The notes: generated from the sequence alone by a model not told the origin. A DNA stretch of 64,000 nucleotides from Breviolum minutum Mf 1.05b.01 (GCA_000507305.1 DF240484.1:1-64000); one strand, 5' to 3'. Counted from the first letter of the stretch, positions 13,101 to 20,868 are shown. Translations and numbers: made by a program.

Positions 13101-16100
13101 CCTTTTTAAACCATTAGCTGGGTAAAATGTTTTTCTTTCGGTTGGAGTGGTTGTGTTAGTTTTTCGGAAGCATTTTTTCCAGCCTTTTCTTTACAGACCC
13201 TATAGTTGTGGAGAGTTTTTTCCAATTTTGAGATTTTCGCGTCTCAGGAGCCACAAAGTTCGATTCATCGAAGTTCCAACAAGGCTTGTATTTTTTTTCA
13301 CAAACGGGCCCCGTTGGTTGAGTACAGTTGATGAAAACATGTTGGAGTGTAAAATGAAGTCGAAGTCCCCTTATTTATGTAGAAGCCCTCGCATTTTTTA
13401 ATGCCAACTTAGAATGTGAGATGGGATGTTGTTTTTTTGTTTTCCATAGCTCTTAGGGATGTTTTTGTGAGAAGATCCTGGTGAGTGCAGTGGTAGAAAA
13501 TTTGGTAGAAGGAGACTTAGCTTTCATGTGATGTTTTTTTTCGGGCTACAAAATGAAGTGTGCTTTGATTTTTCAGCCACCACGGCATGGCATTTTTCTC
13601 ACACCCCAAAAAAAGCCTTGGCACCTTGAGCCAGGTGAATCAATTGATGTTCTCCATAAAAGTGCCATAGTTATTCTGTGGGAAATGGTCATGGACCTTT
13701 GTTCATAGGAAATCCTTAAAATGGGGATGGGTGACATGAGTCCTGTGCTATATGACATGAGTCGTGTTGTCCTTCCAGACTTGCACATGTACAGGACGTT
13801 TCCGAAAAATCCAAATCCGTCCTGGGGGTGCCGAAGCCTAGCATGGTTCAACGCAAATCCCCCATCTTTCATGGGTACTACGTATCATTAACACATCTAC
13901 GATTTTTACAACCTGGATTTTTTTGCCTCCAGTCCCTGGCTGCCATGATCGTTAGTTTATCCAATTGGTTACGTTACCTTCATACAACCATGTCGACCAT
14001 AGTGCTGCATTTTGATTGTTCAAAAAAAAGAAAAGTCAAACTTCCAACTGCCAACACCTTTTTCCAAGTGCTGCAGGAACAAGTTCGGCCGAAACCATCT
14101 CCCAGCGAACAAAAACCATCTCAAGCGCCTCGAGCTCCTCCGACCAAACGACTTGAAGAAATGGCGGCAACTTCCCCCACGGTGGAACTACCAAGAGGCA
14201 ACAGCAGTTGCATCGATGTGACGGAAATCCCGAAGCAATTGGATGCCAACTTTGAAAAGTTAGACACTTCCAATTCTGTGAGGCCAACGATACTTGGTGA
14301 GTTGGTTTGGTTGGTGTTGGTGAAGTGAAGGTTGGAATGGTTTTCATGGTGGTCATTACACGGTGTTTGGAAGAGGTGGTTCTAGGTGTTGGTTTCAAAT
14401 ATTTTCAAATATTTTTTTTTTCAACCCTACTTGGGGAAGATCTCCATTTTGAGTACATAATATTTTTCAACTGGGTTGTTTTGGTAAAGAATTTTTTGTT
14501 TTGCATTTTTTTGCATAGATAATTTTAGAATGGTCTTTAGGTGGACGAGTGTTTTAATGAAAGGTTGCAACACTGTGTTGGACTATGTTTTTCATGTATA
14601 GACCTATCTGAATCTAATCACTGAATTTACGGGCGCAATTTGAGCTAGGCATGAGTGCGATTACATTTCTATTTTATGAATATGGAACTGTTGACAACCC
14701 CAGAAGCACAAAGTTTGTTCGTTAGGCTCTACTCTTTCAAGAATCGTAGTTCATTGGTAAAACATGTCCTCTATTGCTCCTTAAAGCTCCTCTCGTAAAC
14801 TAATATAAGCTGGCTGGACCATCCACTGTTTTCTAGATCTATTTTCCAATAGTTTTCCTAAAAGAAGCTGGGTAGTAATCATGGTTGTTCAACTTACCCC
14901 CGACCATGTAACCCCACAGGAATACAACCTTCATAGGGGGTGAAATCACCCCACATGTTCATTTTGAAAGAAGGCCTTACTAAAATCAACAACCAAAATT
15001 TCTGGGTGTTTTAAATCACCGGGAATTTCCCGCCTTTCTGTTGAACCCACCACTGATCCGATCAAAAATCGGCCTTCCCCCAAAGGTTTCGAAGTCGATT
15101 CTTAGAGTGGTTTTTTTGGTGCCAAAAAAACAATGGTGACGGTGTTGTTTTTGGGAATTTTCTGGCTTATTTTTCGAGGCTTTCCAGGTTGGTTTCCATT
15201 GCTGCATTGCTAGACATTCTAGAATTGTTTGTGAGTCATGACTACGATATGAAAAATGCGGTCCACATGTATATTTTGTTTGTAGTTACTGTATATACAT
15301 ATTGGATCGAAAATATTCTACTAGTTTTAAGTCGTAACATTCTAGATTATTTCAAGTAGAACTTAAGTATCAATTGTTGATATTGTATTATAAGATTGTT
15401 GCCATCTGAGGATCATTACTCCAGAAGAGACCTGGACCAAGCGATCGCAGAAAGGCTTGCTGGCAAAAGCGAAGGCAGAAATGATTCGGGCAGAACAAAT
15501 CAAGAGAGATCCTTGGATAGCTGCAGAATGGGGCAAATGTTCCATAGAGTGAAACCTTTTTCGTCCTTGTTTGAATGAGTTTGTTTTTCAAGGCAAGGCT
15601 TAACAAAAAAGAAGTCCCTTTCGTCAGTTGGGTTGTAAATGCAGATGAATCCGATGGATTTGAGTGTTTGTTTTAAAGATTTTTTCACGGTAGTGGAATT
15701 ATGAAATTCAACGATTTAGGTGTTGCTTGTTGTGCTGCTTCTTCATCTTCTTTTCTTATTGTGGTGGTGGTCGGTGGTGTCATCGTCGTTGTTGTTGTTG
15801 TTGCCGTTGCAAGTGGTGTACTTTTGAGTCTGGGGTCGCGGGGGTGAAGAACATGTTTTTGGTCAAAGGGTCGAATCATCTCAGATGCTTAAGACTTCTG
15901 AAGTCCATGTTTAGATTTTATGGTAGCTATTTTTGTCACGTCCAATTGTAAATCAACTCATCCTCATTGTTCCAAGATGCTTCTATTGAATTTGATTGAA
16001 CTTGGTGACATGTGTCCGTTTTTGGCCGAAACTAATGATGATACTACAGATTTGAAACATTTGAAATCTCAGATTTTATTCATGCTGCCAACTTGCCAAT

Positions 16101-19100
16101 GTCTTATCTGCATGATGTTCCCCACGTTTTGGGAACTCAACAGGATCAACATATGAGAGTCGTGCAGAAACCCATGAAAGGTTTTATATAATCGAGGTCC
16201 ACAGGCATAGATTTGAAATGTCTGCGCGAAAGGTACCTTTCGAGAAATGTACACGTTGGCGAAAGGTTTGCGGAAGATCCGCGAAAGACCAGATAGGAGA
16301 TAGTATATCTACTCATTTTTTTTAACGATTTCGAGCGAAAGGTTCGCGAAAGGCGCGCGAAAGATGCGCGAAAGACGCATCCACTCGAGCCATGTCCTGC
16401 CCATAATGGGCTGCAACCAGCCATGCCTGATATTGGCCCAAGGGAAAAGAAGCAACATATCACAATGACATTTTGGTTGCTTCCATTCATTCGTGCAAAC
16501 AACAACCGATTTATTGTATAGTTTGTATCTGTATTCGAGTTTGTATGATTCCATATATTTGATTCCTGATACGAATTCTTGATTTTGGAAAATGCAACCC
16601 TTATGGGACCGCGAAAGGAGGCGAAAGATTCGCGAAAGATTTGCGAAAGGGGGGTTCCTGGGAACTTTTATTTAGCACAACCCCCATATATCAAAATTAT
16701 ATCTTTATTGACTTGATCAAGTGATATTAACTGTTTCATATCTCAAGTGCTTCAGACAATTGGTACAACTCCTTCCCTTAGCCTCCTCATGTTCTCTCCT
16801 TTACCTGGTGAAAACAACGAACACAACAACAGACACACACTCTCAGTAATATATAATATATATATATATTTACACACCACACATCGATCATCAATCGAAC
16901 CACTTACTCCCCCAACCTTTTTTTCAAAAAAAAATTCAGGAAAAAAACGCGGCTTTTGATCTCTTGGATATGATCACCAAGTCTGGCGCTTTACCTTTGA
17001 GCCATGCAACGTTACATGTAGTCCTCTGTGCAACTCATTGCTTCGACCCTTTTTTTCGATGTGGATGGACAATTGGGGAGATCTGATGGCCTCCAGTGAA
17101 GATTTGGCCCCAGTGAAGGTTTATACTTATTTCTATATATATATATATTGAAACATATTTACATATAAACATATTGACATATCCATATAAACATATATAG
17201 TTTTTTTGTACAAAGACTGGAGGGGGGAAAACTTTGGGGATGAGTTGAATCCGCTCATTGAAAGAGTGAAATAGGTCTATAAAATGAACATTGGACATTG
17301 GAATCAAACCTTGTTGAGTGAAGTGGCTATCCCATACCAGTCCCATGGATGGTATGAGTATGGCAATAAAAGCATCTTGGAACACCCTCAAAAAATTGAG
17401 TTCAAAACGAACCCTACCAATACTAAAAGAATTTCATGTTCCAGCTGGTATGAACATCATGATTGAAGTCTACCATGATATCGGGCTTATTGTGTTTTGG
17501 AAATGGGCCATTTTAGGCTTATGTACTTCCAGATATCGTGGTCAGAATCAGCATCGCCATCCTCAGCTCCTTTTGACATGTTGACGATTTGGCTATCAGC
17601 AGGGAAGGCGACCCATTTTCTTGGACGGATTCGATGTGCATTGCATTTCCATATACGGTACTAATCAGAAGGGTTTGTTTGTCCCTCCAATTTCATAACA
17701 TATATTTGATTGATACATGTTCAATAAAAAAACCACATACAAGATACTCTGAGTACTACATAAGCTTGTTTCCTAAAGGTTTTGTGATCATTTGTCAACA
17801 TGTTTCTTGAACACCTCAAAGTCTGGTAAAATGAAAAAATATCGATTTTGATCTCAAAGGTATGCATCCGATGCTGCACTGAGGATAAAACTCTGATGGA
17901 GACAGTGATTCAGGAGTTTTTTTAAACACAACACGCGGTCAACCCAAAAATACTCAGAGCCTCCCAGAATCATAGTACTGTGCAAAGAATCCAGGAAACA
18001 ATTCGGGTGAAGATTATTTTGATTTACTTCGTTTTTTGCTTTATACATCTTAGACTTAGATATAGGTGGTGCAGGATTTCAGCCATAGGAGGAACATTCA
18101 TGAACATTCTATGAGTGACCTGGTTGCCACTCTGGTTGCTTGGGTGAATCTCCATCGCGAAATGAGCTCCGAAACCGCATGGGTTTTCCATGGAAGATAC
18201 AGGATGCCATTTTGAATTTCTCTTTGACCCAACTGACACACTCATGTTTGTTAGCTTTGCATAGATGGTTGCTTTTCGAATGTTCAGCAAAATCTATTCA
18301 CCTAGAAAATTTAACTACATAGTAAATCGTACATATTATATCCTGGCATGAATATAAGATCAAGCAGTTGAAACAACTCTTATATTCAGTTTCCTGCTAG
18401 TGAAACCTCAATTTCCATGTTCAATCGACTCCGGTTGGAAAGAATCTGTGGTTGGAAGGTCTGAGATCAAACATCAGAGAACCCACAATGGGATTCCGCA
18501 TGTGGAGCAATGAAAAAAACAGGTTTTTTTCAGGGGATTATGGTATACCCAGTTATAAAGAGATGACAATAAACTAACCATTATAAGGTTCCCTATTCCC
18601 CAACCAGTATAACGGAAAGTAGAAGTTTTGTTTTATTTTTTCGTGGCTTATTGGGAGCGACAAGTAGCCAGCTTCTTGCGACTACGACATCATTGAAGGT
18701 GATGAACTCCTTTTCCCCATATGCATTTTCTCACATGAAAAACCCAGTTTGGAAGCCCCAAATGATGGGTTTTTCCAAGATCGATATTGGATCCCTTTTA
18801 TAAAAGATGATACATTTCCAGGTTCTATCTTAAACTTCAGGGGTGTATATTGTATGATGGTAGGAGGAAAGCACCATTTTTGATGGAGAAAAAACACCAT
18901 GTTATGCAGGAGAACTTGAATCCCATCGCTGAGCTGGAACGAAGCAGTATTTTGATGGCATCTACCATTCATGGCGAATCTGTGAAGCTGCTGAAAGATG
19001 ACATGTTGGAAAGGCTACAAGACACTTCCCAGAAGTTGCTGCAGAATTTGAAGGAGCCGCTGGTTACGTTAGTTACGTGGCTGTTTCGTTGGGTGAAGTC

Positions 19101-19113
19101 GAAGTCCTTATAG
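1090..19113 (+). CDS. Large multi-exon gene of an unnamed protist protein family
   Basis: This is the best-supported gene. Exons: 1090-1196, 1751-1859, 2068-2120, 2204-2323, 3555-3662, 4564-4642, 5187-5215, 5686-5764, 6929-6983, 7756-7802, 9017-9080, 9572-~9613, a linker with candidates near 10263, 12805 and 13795, then 14077-14296, 15425-15507, 16940-~17047 and ~18880-19113. All eleven joins from 1196 to 9572 keep phase. Their 5' sites are GC, GC, GA, GT, GT, GC, GT, GA, GT, GT and GT, and every 3' site is AG before G. The product carries motifs I recognise from long, uncharacterised proteins of dinoflagellates and stramenopiles: [119 protein letters not shown] and [19 protein letters not shown]. 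No catalytic motif, signal peptide or membrane segment was seen, so no function is assigned. The 5' end probably lies before this window. Confidence 0.8.
1623..1729 (+). repeat. Family A element, intronic
   Basis: Starts CTAGGTGGTGGTTTCAAA and ends GGTTCAACCACCAACTAG, around a 'cacccctacttgggg' core. It lies in the 1197-1750 intron and ends 21 bases before that intron's 3' splice site. Confidence 0.8.
1751..1859 (+). CDS. Exon of the 1-19 kb gene ([10 protein letters not shown])
   Basis: Follows GTGCCAAG with a leading G. The frame reads [18 protein letters not shown], then [12 protein letters not shown], matching the family's RKLF-x-EY-P-FCYAIRR and EGVLSIE motifs as I remember them. It ends in phase 0 before GCACTCG, a GC donor. 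Confidence 0.8.
1956..1985. repeat. AT microsatellite
   Basis: Run of alternating TA with minor interruptions, inside the 1860-2067 intron. Confidence 0.8.
2068..2120 (+). CDS. Short exon of the 1-19 kb gene
   Basis: Acceptor TGTGCAG|G, phase 0. It reads [17 protein letters not shown] and ends AT before GAAATTG, a GA donor. With the next exon's leading G this makes M before FSLNAS. Another reading ends a few bases later, so the 3' edge may shift. Confidence 0.6.
2204..2323 (+). CDS. Exon of the 1-19 kb gene (TVSFTGD / SRARQ)
   Basis: Acceptor ATCTTAG|G. It reads [14 protein letters not shown], then [17 protein letters not shown]. It ends at CA before GTTCTTT (phase 2); the next exon begins G|TTC to give RARQFSCF. 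These motifs match the family core and make this one of the surest exons. Confidence 0.82.
2699..2807. repeat. Family B MITE (GVSENGG type)
   Basis: Near-perfect palindrome with arms beginning ATGTTTCCGAAAATAGGGG, outer bases AT/TA, and a 'ccattttaatagggttttccactataaagcgtcc' type centre. Two more copies lie at 43819 and 51405. Confidence 0.85.
2821..2951. repeat. Diverged family G element
   Basis: Starts TACTCTTGATAGAAGAAATCC and has the family's 'gtttatcccattatttacagg' and 'cgccggatttctgaacc' blocks. The right end has decayed. Confidence 0.5.
2992..3096 (+). repeat. Family A element, right end lost
   Basis: Starts CTAGGTGGTGGTTTCAAA and runs to GGTTCAACCGATTCAACCAG, then breaks off before the usual CAACTAG. 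Confidence 0.75.
3555..3662 (+). CDS. Exon of the 1-19 kb gene ([11 protein letters not shown])
   Basis: Acceptor AATCTCAG|G. It reads [20 protein letters not shown] and then [15 protein letters not shown], matching the family's VGR..FDPSYA..VQN.DELRIPL stretch. It ends AA before GTCTCTTG (GT donor). The next exon's leading G completes K before [10 protein letters not shown]. Confidence 0.82.
3948..4054. repeat. Family F MITE, intronic
   Basis: Arms TGAAGTTTAACAGCTC and GTTGTTGAACTTCCAGGGGTA around 'gacgatcctttccaattgggttttggtaac'. It lies in the 3663-4563 intron. Confidence 0.75.
4564..4642 (+). CDS. Exon of the 1-19 kb gene (FKDAIESLS)
   Basis: Acceptor ACCCCAG|G. It reads [20 protein letters not shown], then QQQFAK, the family's most conserved motif. 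The family continues AFRAMQLES, which is found at 5187, so the exon must end at AAG before GCCGACGG: a GC donor. The frame stays open past that point, so the boundary rests on homology. Confidence 0.85.
5187..5215 (+). CDS. 29-nt micro-exon of the 1-19 kb gene
   Basis: Acceptor GGAAAG|G. It encodes AFRAMQLES plus two bases of the next codon, then GTGGCT (GT donor). It is too short to find without the family motif, but phase fits on both sides. Confidence 0.78.
5505..5613. repeat. Family G MITE, intronic
   Basis: Starts TACTGTTGAGGG and ends CTATCAACAGTG. The inner blocks 'aaatcctgcaccacctgggat' and 'gtcggatttcttc' mark the family. Confidence 0.75.
5686..5764 (+). CDS. Exon of the 1-19 kb gene ([11 protein letters not shown])
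   Basis: Acceptor AACTTCAG|G. It reads [20 protein letters not shown], then EDGLTK. It ends in phase 0 at ACCAAG before GAGAGC, a GA donor; the next exon starts GAG after GGGAG, so the family motif [11 protein letters not shown] is rebuilt. Confidence 0.85.
5850..5958. repeat. Family D MITE
   Basis: Arms TACATCCTGGAAGATTAACA and TGTTAATCTTCCAGGGTGTA, a long palindrome flanked by TA. Confidence 0.85.
6054..6160. repeat. Family E MITE
   Basis: Arms ACTCCCTGAAACTCACGTAG and GCGAACTGTTAGTTTTAGGG. It abuts the family G element that begins at 6161. Confidence 0.75.
6161..6258. repeat. Family G MITE, abutting family E
   Basis: Starts ACTGTTGATGGAGGAAATCC and ends TTCTTCCATCAACAGTA. TA is present at both borders and is shared with the preceding element. 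Confidence 0.8.
6929..6983 (+). CDS. Exon of the 1-19 kb gene (FIKYQIP)
   Basis: Acceptor GTGGGAG|G. It reads [18 protein letters not shown] plus one base, then GTGTCTTG (GT donor). The next exon supplies GT, giving IPSDLLS as in the family. Confidence 0.85.
7593..7640. repeat. AT microsatellite
   Basis: Two TA runs with a short break, inside the 6984-7755 intron. The rest of that intron shows no recognised element. Confidence 0.85.
7756..7802 (+). CDS. Exon of the 1-19 kb gene (DLLSSEVPW)
   Basis: Acceptor GGTCAG|G. After two bases it reads [15 protein letters not shown] and ends in phase 0 before GTGACGG (GT donor). It matches the family position after YQIPS. Confidence 0.78.
7839..7945. 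repeat. Family D MITE, intronic
   Basis: Arms TACACCCTGGAAGATTAACA and TGTTAATCTTCAGGAGTGTA with the family core 'aaatcacccatttagaaagg'. TA at both ends. Confidence 0.85.
8240..8965. other. Intron interior, little structure
   Basis: The only repeat seen is 'caggtcaaattatagcgacc' at 8844-8863, found again at 32325 just before the LINE. Otherwise nothing was recognised. Confidence 0.4.
8972..9012 (+). repeat. Family A fragment at a 3' splice site
   Basis: Left end of family A (TGGTGGCTGGTTTCACATAT, then TTTTATTTTCACCCC) cut short. The exon begins at 9017, so this fragment supplies the pyrimidine-rich end of the intron. Confidence 0.65.
9017..9080 (+). CDS. Exon of the 1-19 kb gene ([10 protein letters not shown])
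   Basis: Acceptor CTCCAAG|G, phase 0. It reads [20 protein letters not shown], then M and one base, then GTTGCTGG (GT donor). Joined to GC ATG ATC at 9572 it gives [15 protein letters not shown], the family's V.(A)M..MI...KEKEL helix. Confidence 0.75.
9391..9482. repeat. Family C MITE, intronic
   Basis: Arms TTAGCATCCATGTATGGTAT and its mirror ATACATGGATGCTATGGG. Between the 9017 and 9572 exons. Confidence 0.85.
9572..9613 (+). CDS. Exon of the 1-19 kb gene ([11 protein letters not shown])
   Basis: Acceptor AGCAAG|G. It reads [13 protein letters not shown] and has a possible GT donor at 9614. The charged helix fits the family, but the 3' edge is a guess because the following linker is not conserved. 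Confidence 0.6.
9986..10085 (+). repeat. Family A element
   Basis: CTAGTTGGTGGTTTTAATAT to GGTACAACCACCAACCAG. Imperfect flanking repeat: AAAACGAAACAA on the left, AAAATGAAACAG on the right. Confidence 0.75.
10111..10228. repeat. Family G MITE
   Basis: Starts CTGTTGATGGTTCAGAAATC and ends GGTTGCCATCAACAG, 26 bases after a family A copy. Confidence 0.8.
10263..10334 (+). CDS. Candidate linker exon
   Basis: Acceptor TGCGGCAG|G. Two frames are open; the better reads [20 protein letters not shown], then QHVKD, ending before GCTTGG. Composition and GC content are exon-like. Its place in the large gene is inference. Confidence 0.3.
10406..10461. repeat. Family C fragment
   Basis: Left arm only (ATCCATGTTCATGTATGGTG, then ATTTACCTACATTTGG). 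Confidence 0.5.
10499..10615. repeat. Family E MITE
   Basis: Arms ACTCCCTAAAACTAACAGTT and GCTGTTAGTTTCAGGGAGG, with 'cgcacctgaaaatagg' and 'ccattttcaggtgc' inside. TA lies just outside both ends. Confidence 0.85.
11024..11132. repeat. Family I MITE
   Basis: Arms TAGGTGATTCAAAGTGACC and GGTCACAGATTGAATCACCT, flanked by TA. A partial copy lies at 53757. Confidence 0.8.
11227..11353 (+). CDS. Exon-like open stretch
   Basis: The open frame reads [20 protein letters not shown], then [17 protein letters not shown] and a stop. GC-rich against its surroundings. No acceptor could be fixed and no family is recognised. Confidence 0.2.
11474..11565. repeat. Family C MITE
   Basis: Left arm CATACCATCTTTGGTATATT, centre 'cattgatcccatgaaaaatc', right arm AGGTAAATATACC. 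Confidence 0.65.
11600..11699 (+). CDS. Candidate exon, serine-rich
   Basis: Acceptor TTGGTTCAG|G. It reads [20 protein letters not shown], then [12 protein letters not shown] and TAG. A GT donor (GTTAGG) overlaps the stop, so it may be internal. Possible linker exon of the large gene. Confidence 0.3.
11940..12052. repeat. Family H MITE
   Basis: Arms CCCCTAGGGATCCAATCACC and GGTGATTGGATCCTTAGGGG around 'aggaggtgattatacaccc'. Confidence 0.85.
12805..12931 (+). CDS. Candidate proline-rich linker exon
   Basis: Strong acceptor (pyrimidine run, then GCCAG). The best frame reads [20 protein letters not shown], then ELWGDH, with a GT site at 12890, or on to a TGA at 12929. The composition suits the family's linker. 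A second frame is also open, so reading and edges are tentative. Confidence 0.4.
13795..13871 (+). CDS. Candidate exon before the C-terminal module
   Basis: Acceptor ATGTACAG|G. It reads [20 protein letters not shown], then KSPIFH. Ending it at GTGCCG (13828) would keep phase 0 into 14077. Plausible but not homology-supported. Confidence 0.35.
14077..14296 (+). CDS. Exon of the 1-19 kb gene ([14 protein letters not shown])
   Basis: Acceptor GTGCTGCAG|G, phase 0. A proline/lysine-rich linker leads into [20 protein letters not shown], then VRPTIL and GTGAGT, a standard donor. This is the start of the family's C-terminal module (EIP..LD..FEKLD....RPTI). Confidence 0.82.
14382..14484 (+). repeat. 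Family A element, intronic
   Basis: Starts CTAGGTGTTGGTTTCAAATA 86 bases after the exon's donor. The right end is lost after AACTGGGTTGTTTTGG. Confidence 0.65.
15425..15507 (+). CDS. Exon of the 1-19 kb gene ([14 protein letters not shown])
   Basis: Acceptor ATTACTCCAG. It reads [20 protein letters not shown], then RAEQIKR, and ends in phase 0 before GATCCT, a GA donor. The next exon begins [10 protein letters not shown], so the family motif joins cleanly. The frame runs on to a TGA at 15550, which this model treats as intronic. Confidence 0.8.
16224..16378 (+). repeat. Irregular GCGAAAG repeat cluster
   Basis: GCGAAAG occurs many times, densest at 16334-16376 where the spacing is about 10-11 bases (CGCGAAAGGCGCGCGAAAG and similar). 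A second cluster follows at 16609. Confidence 0.7.
16609..16650 (+). repeat. Second GCGAAAG cluster
   Basis: Four GCGAAAG motifs in 40 bases, spaced 10-11, about 230 bases after the first cluster. Confidence 0.65.
16940..17047 (+). CDS. Exon of the 1-19 kb gene (AAFDLLD / ATHCFD)
   Basis: Acceptor AAATTCAG|G, phase 0. It reads [20 protein letters not shown], then [12 protein letters not shown], a clear family match. The 5' splice site is not obvious: a GA site at 17045 is possible. Confidence 0.82.
18880..19113 (+). CDS. Last recognised exon of the 1-19 kb gene
   Basis: It reads [40 protein letters not shown] and more, to TAG at 19111-19113. This is where members of the family end, so it may be the terminal exon; a GT at 19063 is the alternative. 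The 5' edge is unsure: an AG at 18908-18909 fits the AG|G rule, but the VMQ before it also matches the family. Confidence 0.75.
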   Translation: MMEKKHHVMQENLNPIAELERSSILMASTIHGESVKLLKDDMLERLQDTSQKLLQNLKEPLVTLVTWLFRWVKSKSL

Positions 19114-19307
19114 TTTAAACAATACCAAATTGACCAGTGATTTTTTCCTCACCCCCTACAAAAAATTGGAAGCTTGCCCCCTTGATTTCAGTGGTTTCTT
19201 TTAAATCTCGCTTTTGTGTTTGTCAGAATGGCTAAAGTGGTGGGTTGGGTTGCTGTTTAAGGAAGGTAGCAATTCCTGAAAAGAATTTGCAGTAAGATTC
19301 TGGAAAG

Positions 19308-19418
19308 CATACCCCCCCGAAGTTTAACAGCTTGTCCCTAAAAAATGGTGGTTGGAAGACGATCTATTGGGTTTTGGTAACTTTTCAGGGGCGAGCTGTT
19401 AAGCTTCGGGAGGGCATA
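19308..19418. repeat. Family F MITE
   Basis: Arms CCCCGAAGTTTAACAGCTTG and GCGAGCTGTTAAGCTTCGGG around 'gacgatctattgggttttgg'. Confidence 0.8.
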
Positions 19419-19573
19419 TTGATTTTTTTTTTTAGTACCCTGAGATTTCAAGAGGTTCACACAATCACACCTTGCAGTCCTTGAAGAAGTAGTAGGAATA
19501 ATTGGGTTAGCTGTTTTTTGAGCTGGGTGGCAGCGACCCTTTCTTCAACGGCCAAAGATTTCAAAAAGGTTTA

Positions 19574-19673
19574 CCTCGGTGGTGGTTTCAAATATTTTTC
19601 AATGTTCATCCCGATTTGGGGAAGATTCCCAGTTTGACCAATATTTTGCAAAGGGGTTAAAACCACTACCTCG
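19574..19673 (+). repeat. Family A element with CTCG ends
   Basis: Starts CTCGGTGGTGGTTTCAAATA and ends AAACCACTACCTCG. GTTTACCT occurs at both borders (19569 and 19673), suggesting a target duplication. Confidence 0.75.
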
Positions 19674-20017
19674 TTTACCTAGACCATTTTTGGGCTGGGT
19701 TTGCTAATTCTTCGTACGGTTTTCAATGGTCAAGTTGAGGAACATTTGAAAGTCGTTTTTTTTTTGACGGACAAAAAAACGAAATATGGTCAGATGTGAT
19801 TCCTTCTTTAACCACCACCACCACCCAAAGAAAAACATACTATATACTACTGTACTGTATACATTTAGATCATAGACATTTATATGTTTATACCTTATTA
19901 TAGACTATAGATATCTTATATACTGATTTTATTACGTTATATACTGTAGTATGTAAGTCTCAGGTTTTAAAAGAAGGTTCATTCCCAAGATAATTTTTCA
20001 AAAATCATGGCCACCAG

Positions 20018-20138
20018 GAGGAGACTGCAGCACCCTGACCGGCGGGTCAGCAAGGCGCTTGGATGGCTGCACATGTTTCTCTCCCAACATCGCGTCTTTC
20101 TTGCCACACCCTCGAGCATGGTACTGCATCTTCACTAG
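20018..20138 (+). CDS. Candidate exon, unknown product
   Basis: Acceptor CCACCAG|G. It reads RRLQHPDRRVSKALGWLHMF, then LSQHRVFLATPSSMV, to TAG. Strongly GC-rich in an AT-rich setting. The opposite strand is also open, so strand is not certain. Confidence 0.35.
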
Positions 20139-20472
20139 GTCAAATCGGGATGGGAAAAATATAAGAATGATGAACCTTAGCAAATTGGATATGATTTGAT
20201 ATACCTTCCAGGGAACTAACATAATCCCACTTGGGAAAAAGGAAAATAATCGACTGAAAAGTGCCTACTGCTAAGGGATATGTGGTCGTTCCTAGGAGGG
20301 TAACTAAGGAGTTGTAGGGCGTCCAACTTTCCAAAGGTTGAAGAAGCACCAGTTCAAAACTTACCTGCCGTCGTATTTTAGTCAATATCACAACGTTTGG
20401 GGTCTAGAAACGTTTTGCCAAGTGTTTTAAACATCCAGTATTTTTGTTGCGTCGACATTCAACAAAAACATA

Positions 20473-20507
20473 GGGGGCCCCATTTTTTCAAATGGAATTG
20501 GCTCAAA
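20473..20507 (+). CDS. Very tentative exon fragment
   Basis: After ACATAG|G the frame reads GAPFFQMELAQSKL before GCAATT. It faintly resembles [13 protein letters not shown], so a paralogous fragment of the large gene is possible. Weak. Confidence 0.15.
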
Positions 20508-20750
20508 GCAAGCTTGGCAATTTTTGAAGCCAAACTTATTTCCGGTTGAGTTTTTTTGGGGGGTTCCCTAGACATTCCCCCAATGGATGCTCGTGATATG
20601 ACTTGAGATTCGTTCCGACCTCTCAGAAGCCAGATGTTTGCAGGGCATACATGGTAAACACCCTGCATCTAGCATTTTTGATCGATGTGAGTATGAAATT
20701 TTCTTTTACAGAAGTGAAGAGTACTTATAAATGAATATGTATATATACAG

Positions 20751-20868
20751 ACACCCTCAATAAAACACTAACAGTTCGCACCTGACAACATGGTATATCC
20801 CAAAAAGGAAATTTGTTTTCAACCATCCATTTTCAGGGGCTATGTCATGTTAGTTTCAGGGAGGGTAT
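20751..20868. repeat. Family E MITE
   Basis: Left ACACCCTCAATAAAACACTA, right TCATGTTAGTTTCAGGGAGG, with 'cgcacctgac' and 'ccattttcagggg' inside. Confidence 0.75.

Larger units (their letters stand above)
9614..14076. other. Linker region of the 1-19 kb gene: weak exons and many MITEs
   Basis: Between the helical exon and the C-terminal module, the family has a variable, proline-rich linker. Candidates that could encode it are 10263-~10334, 11600-11699, 12805-12931 and 13795-13871. Elements of families A, G, C, E, I and H fill the rest. The exon chain was not solved here. Confidence 0.4.
15508..16939. other. Intron with GCGAAAG repeats
   Basis: It contains a GT-rich tract (15720-15830), two GCGAAAG clusters (16224-16378, 16609-16650) and a short TA run near 16860. 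No TIR element was recognised. Confidence 0.5.
19114..20017. other. Intergenic or intronic, elements F and A
   Basis: It holds family F (19308-19418) and family A (19574-19673). An open stretch ending ATLSSTAKDFKK at 19568, followed by GT, faintly resembles [10 protein letters not shown] and may be a decayed or paralogous exon. Confidence 0.4.

Noticed and set aside
15425..15552. A terminal exon ending in TGA at 15550
   Set aside because: Family homology continues into the exon at 16940 from a GA donor at 15508, so the TGA is intronic in the preferred model.
17284..17340. A small exon with QTLLSEVAI between ATHCFD and NPIAELERS
   Set aside because: It resembles the expected KTL.DTVV, but no acceptor lies close before it and the phases do not join.
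4564..19062. Two tandem gene copies (C-terminal motifs at 4.5-9.6 kb, other motifs at 14-19 kb)
   Set aside because: In remembered full-length family members the FKDAIESLS block comes before the EIP..LD..FEKLD block, so the order fits one gene.
19998..20222. - strand frame ending RVLQSPPGGHDF, recalling SPIRAL1/HN1-type microtubule proteins
   Set aside because: A PPGG word is too little evidence, and the + strand has an AG|G acceptor with an open frame there.
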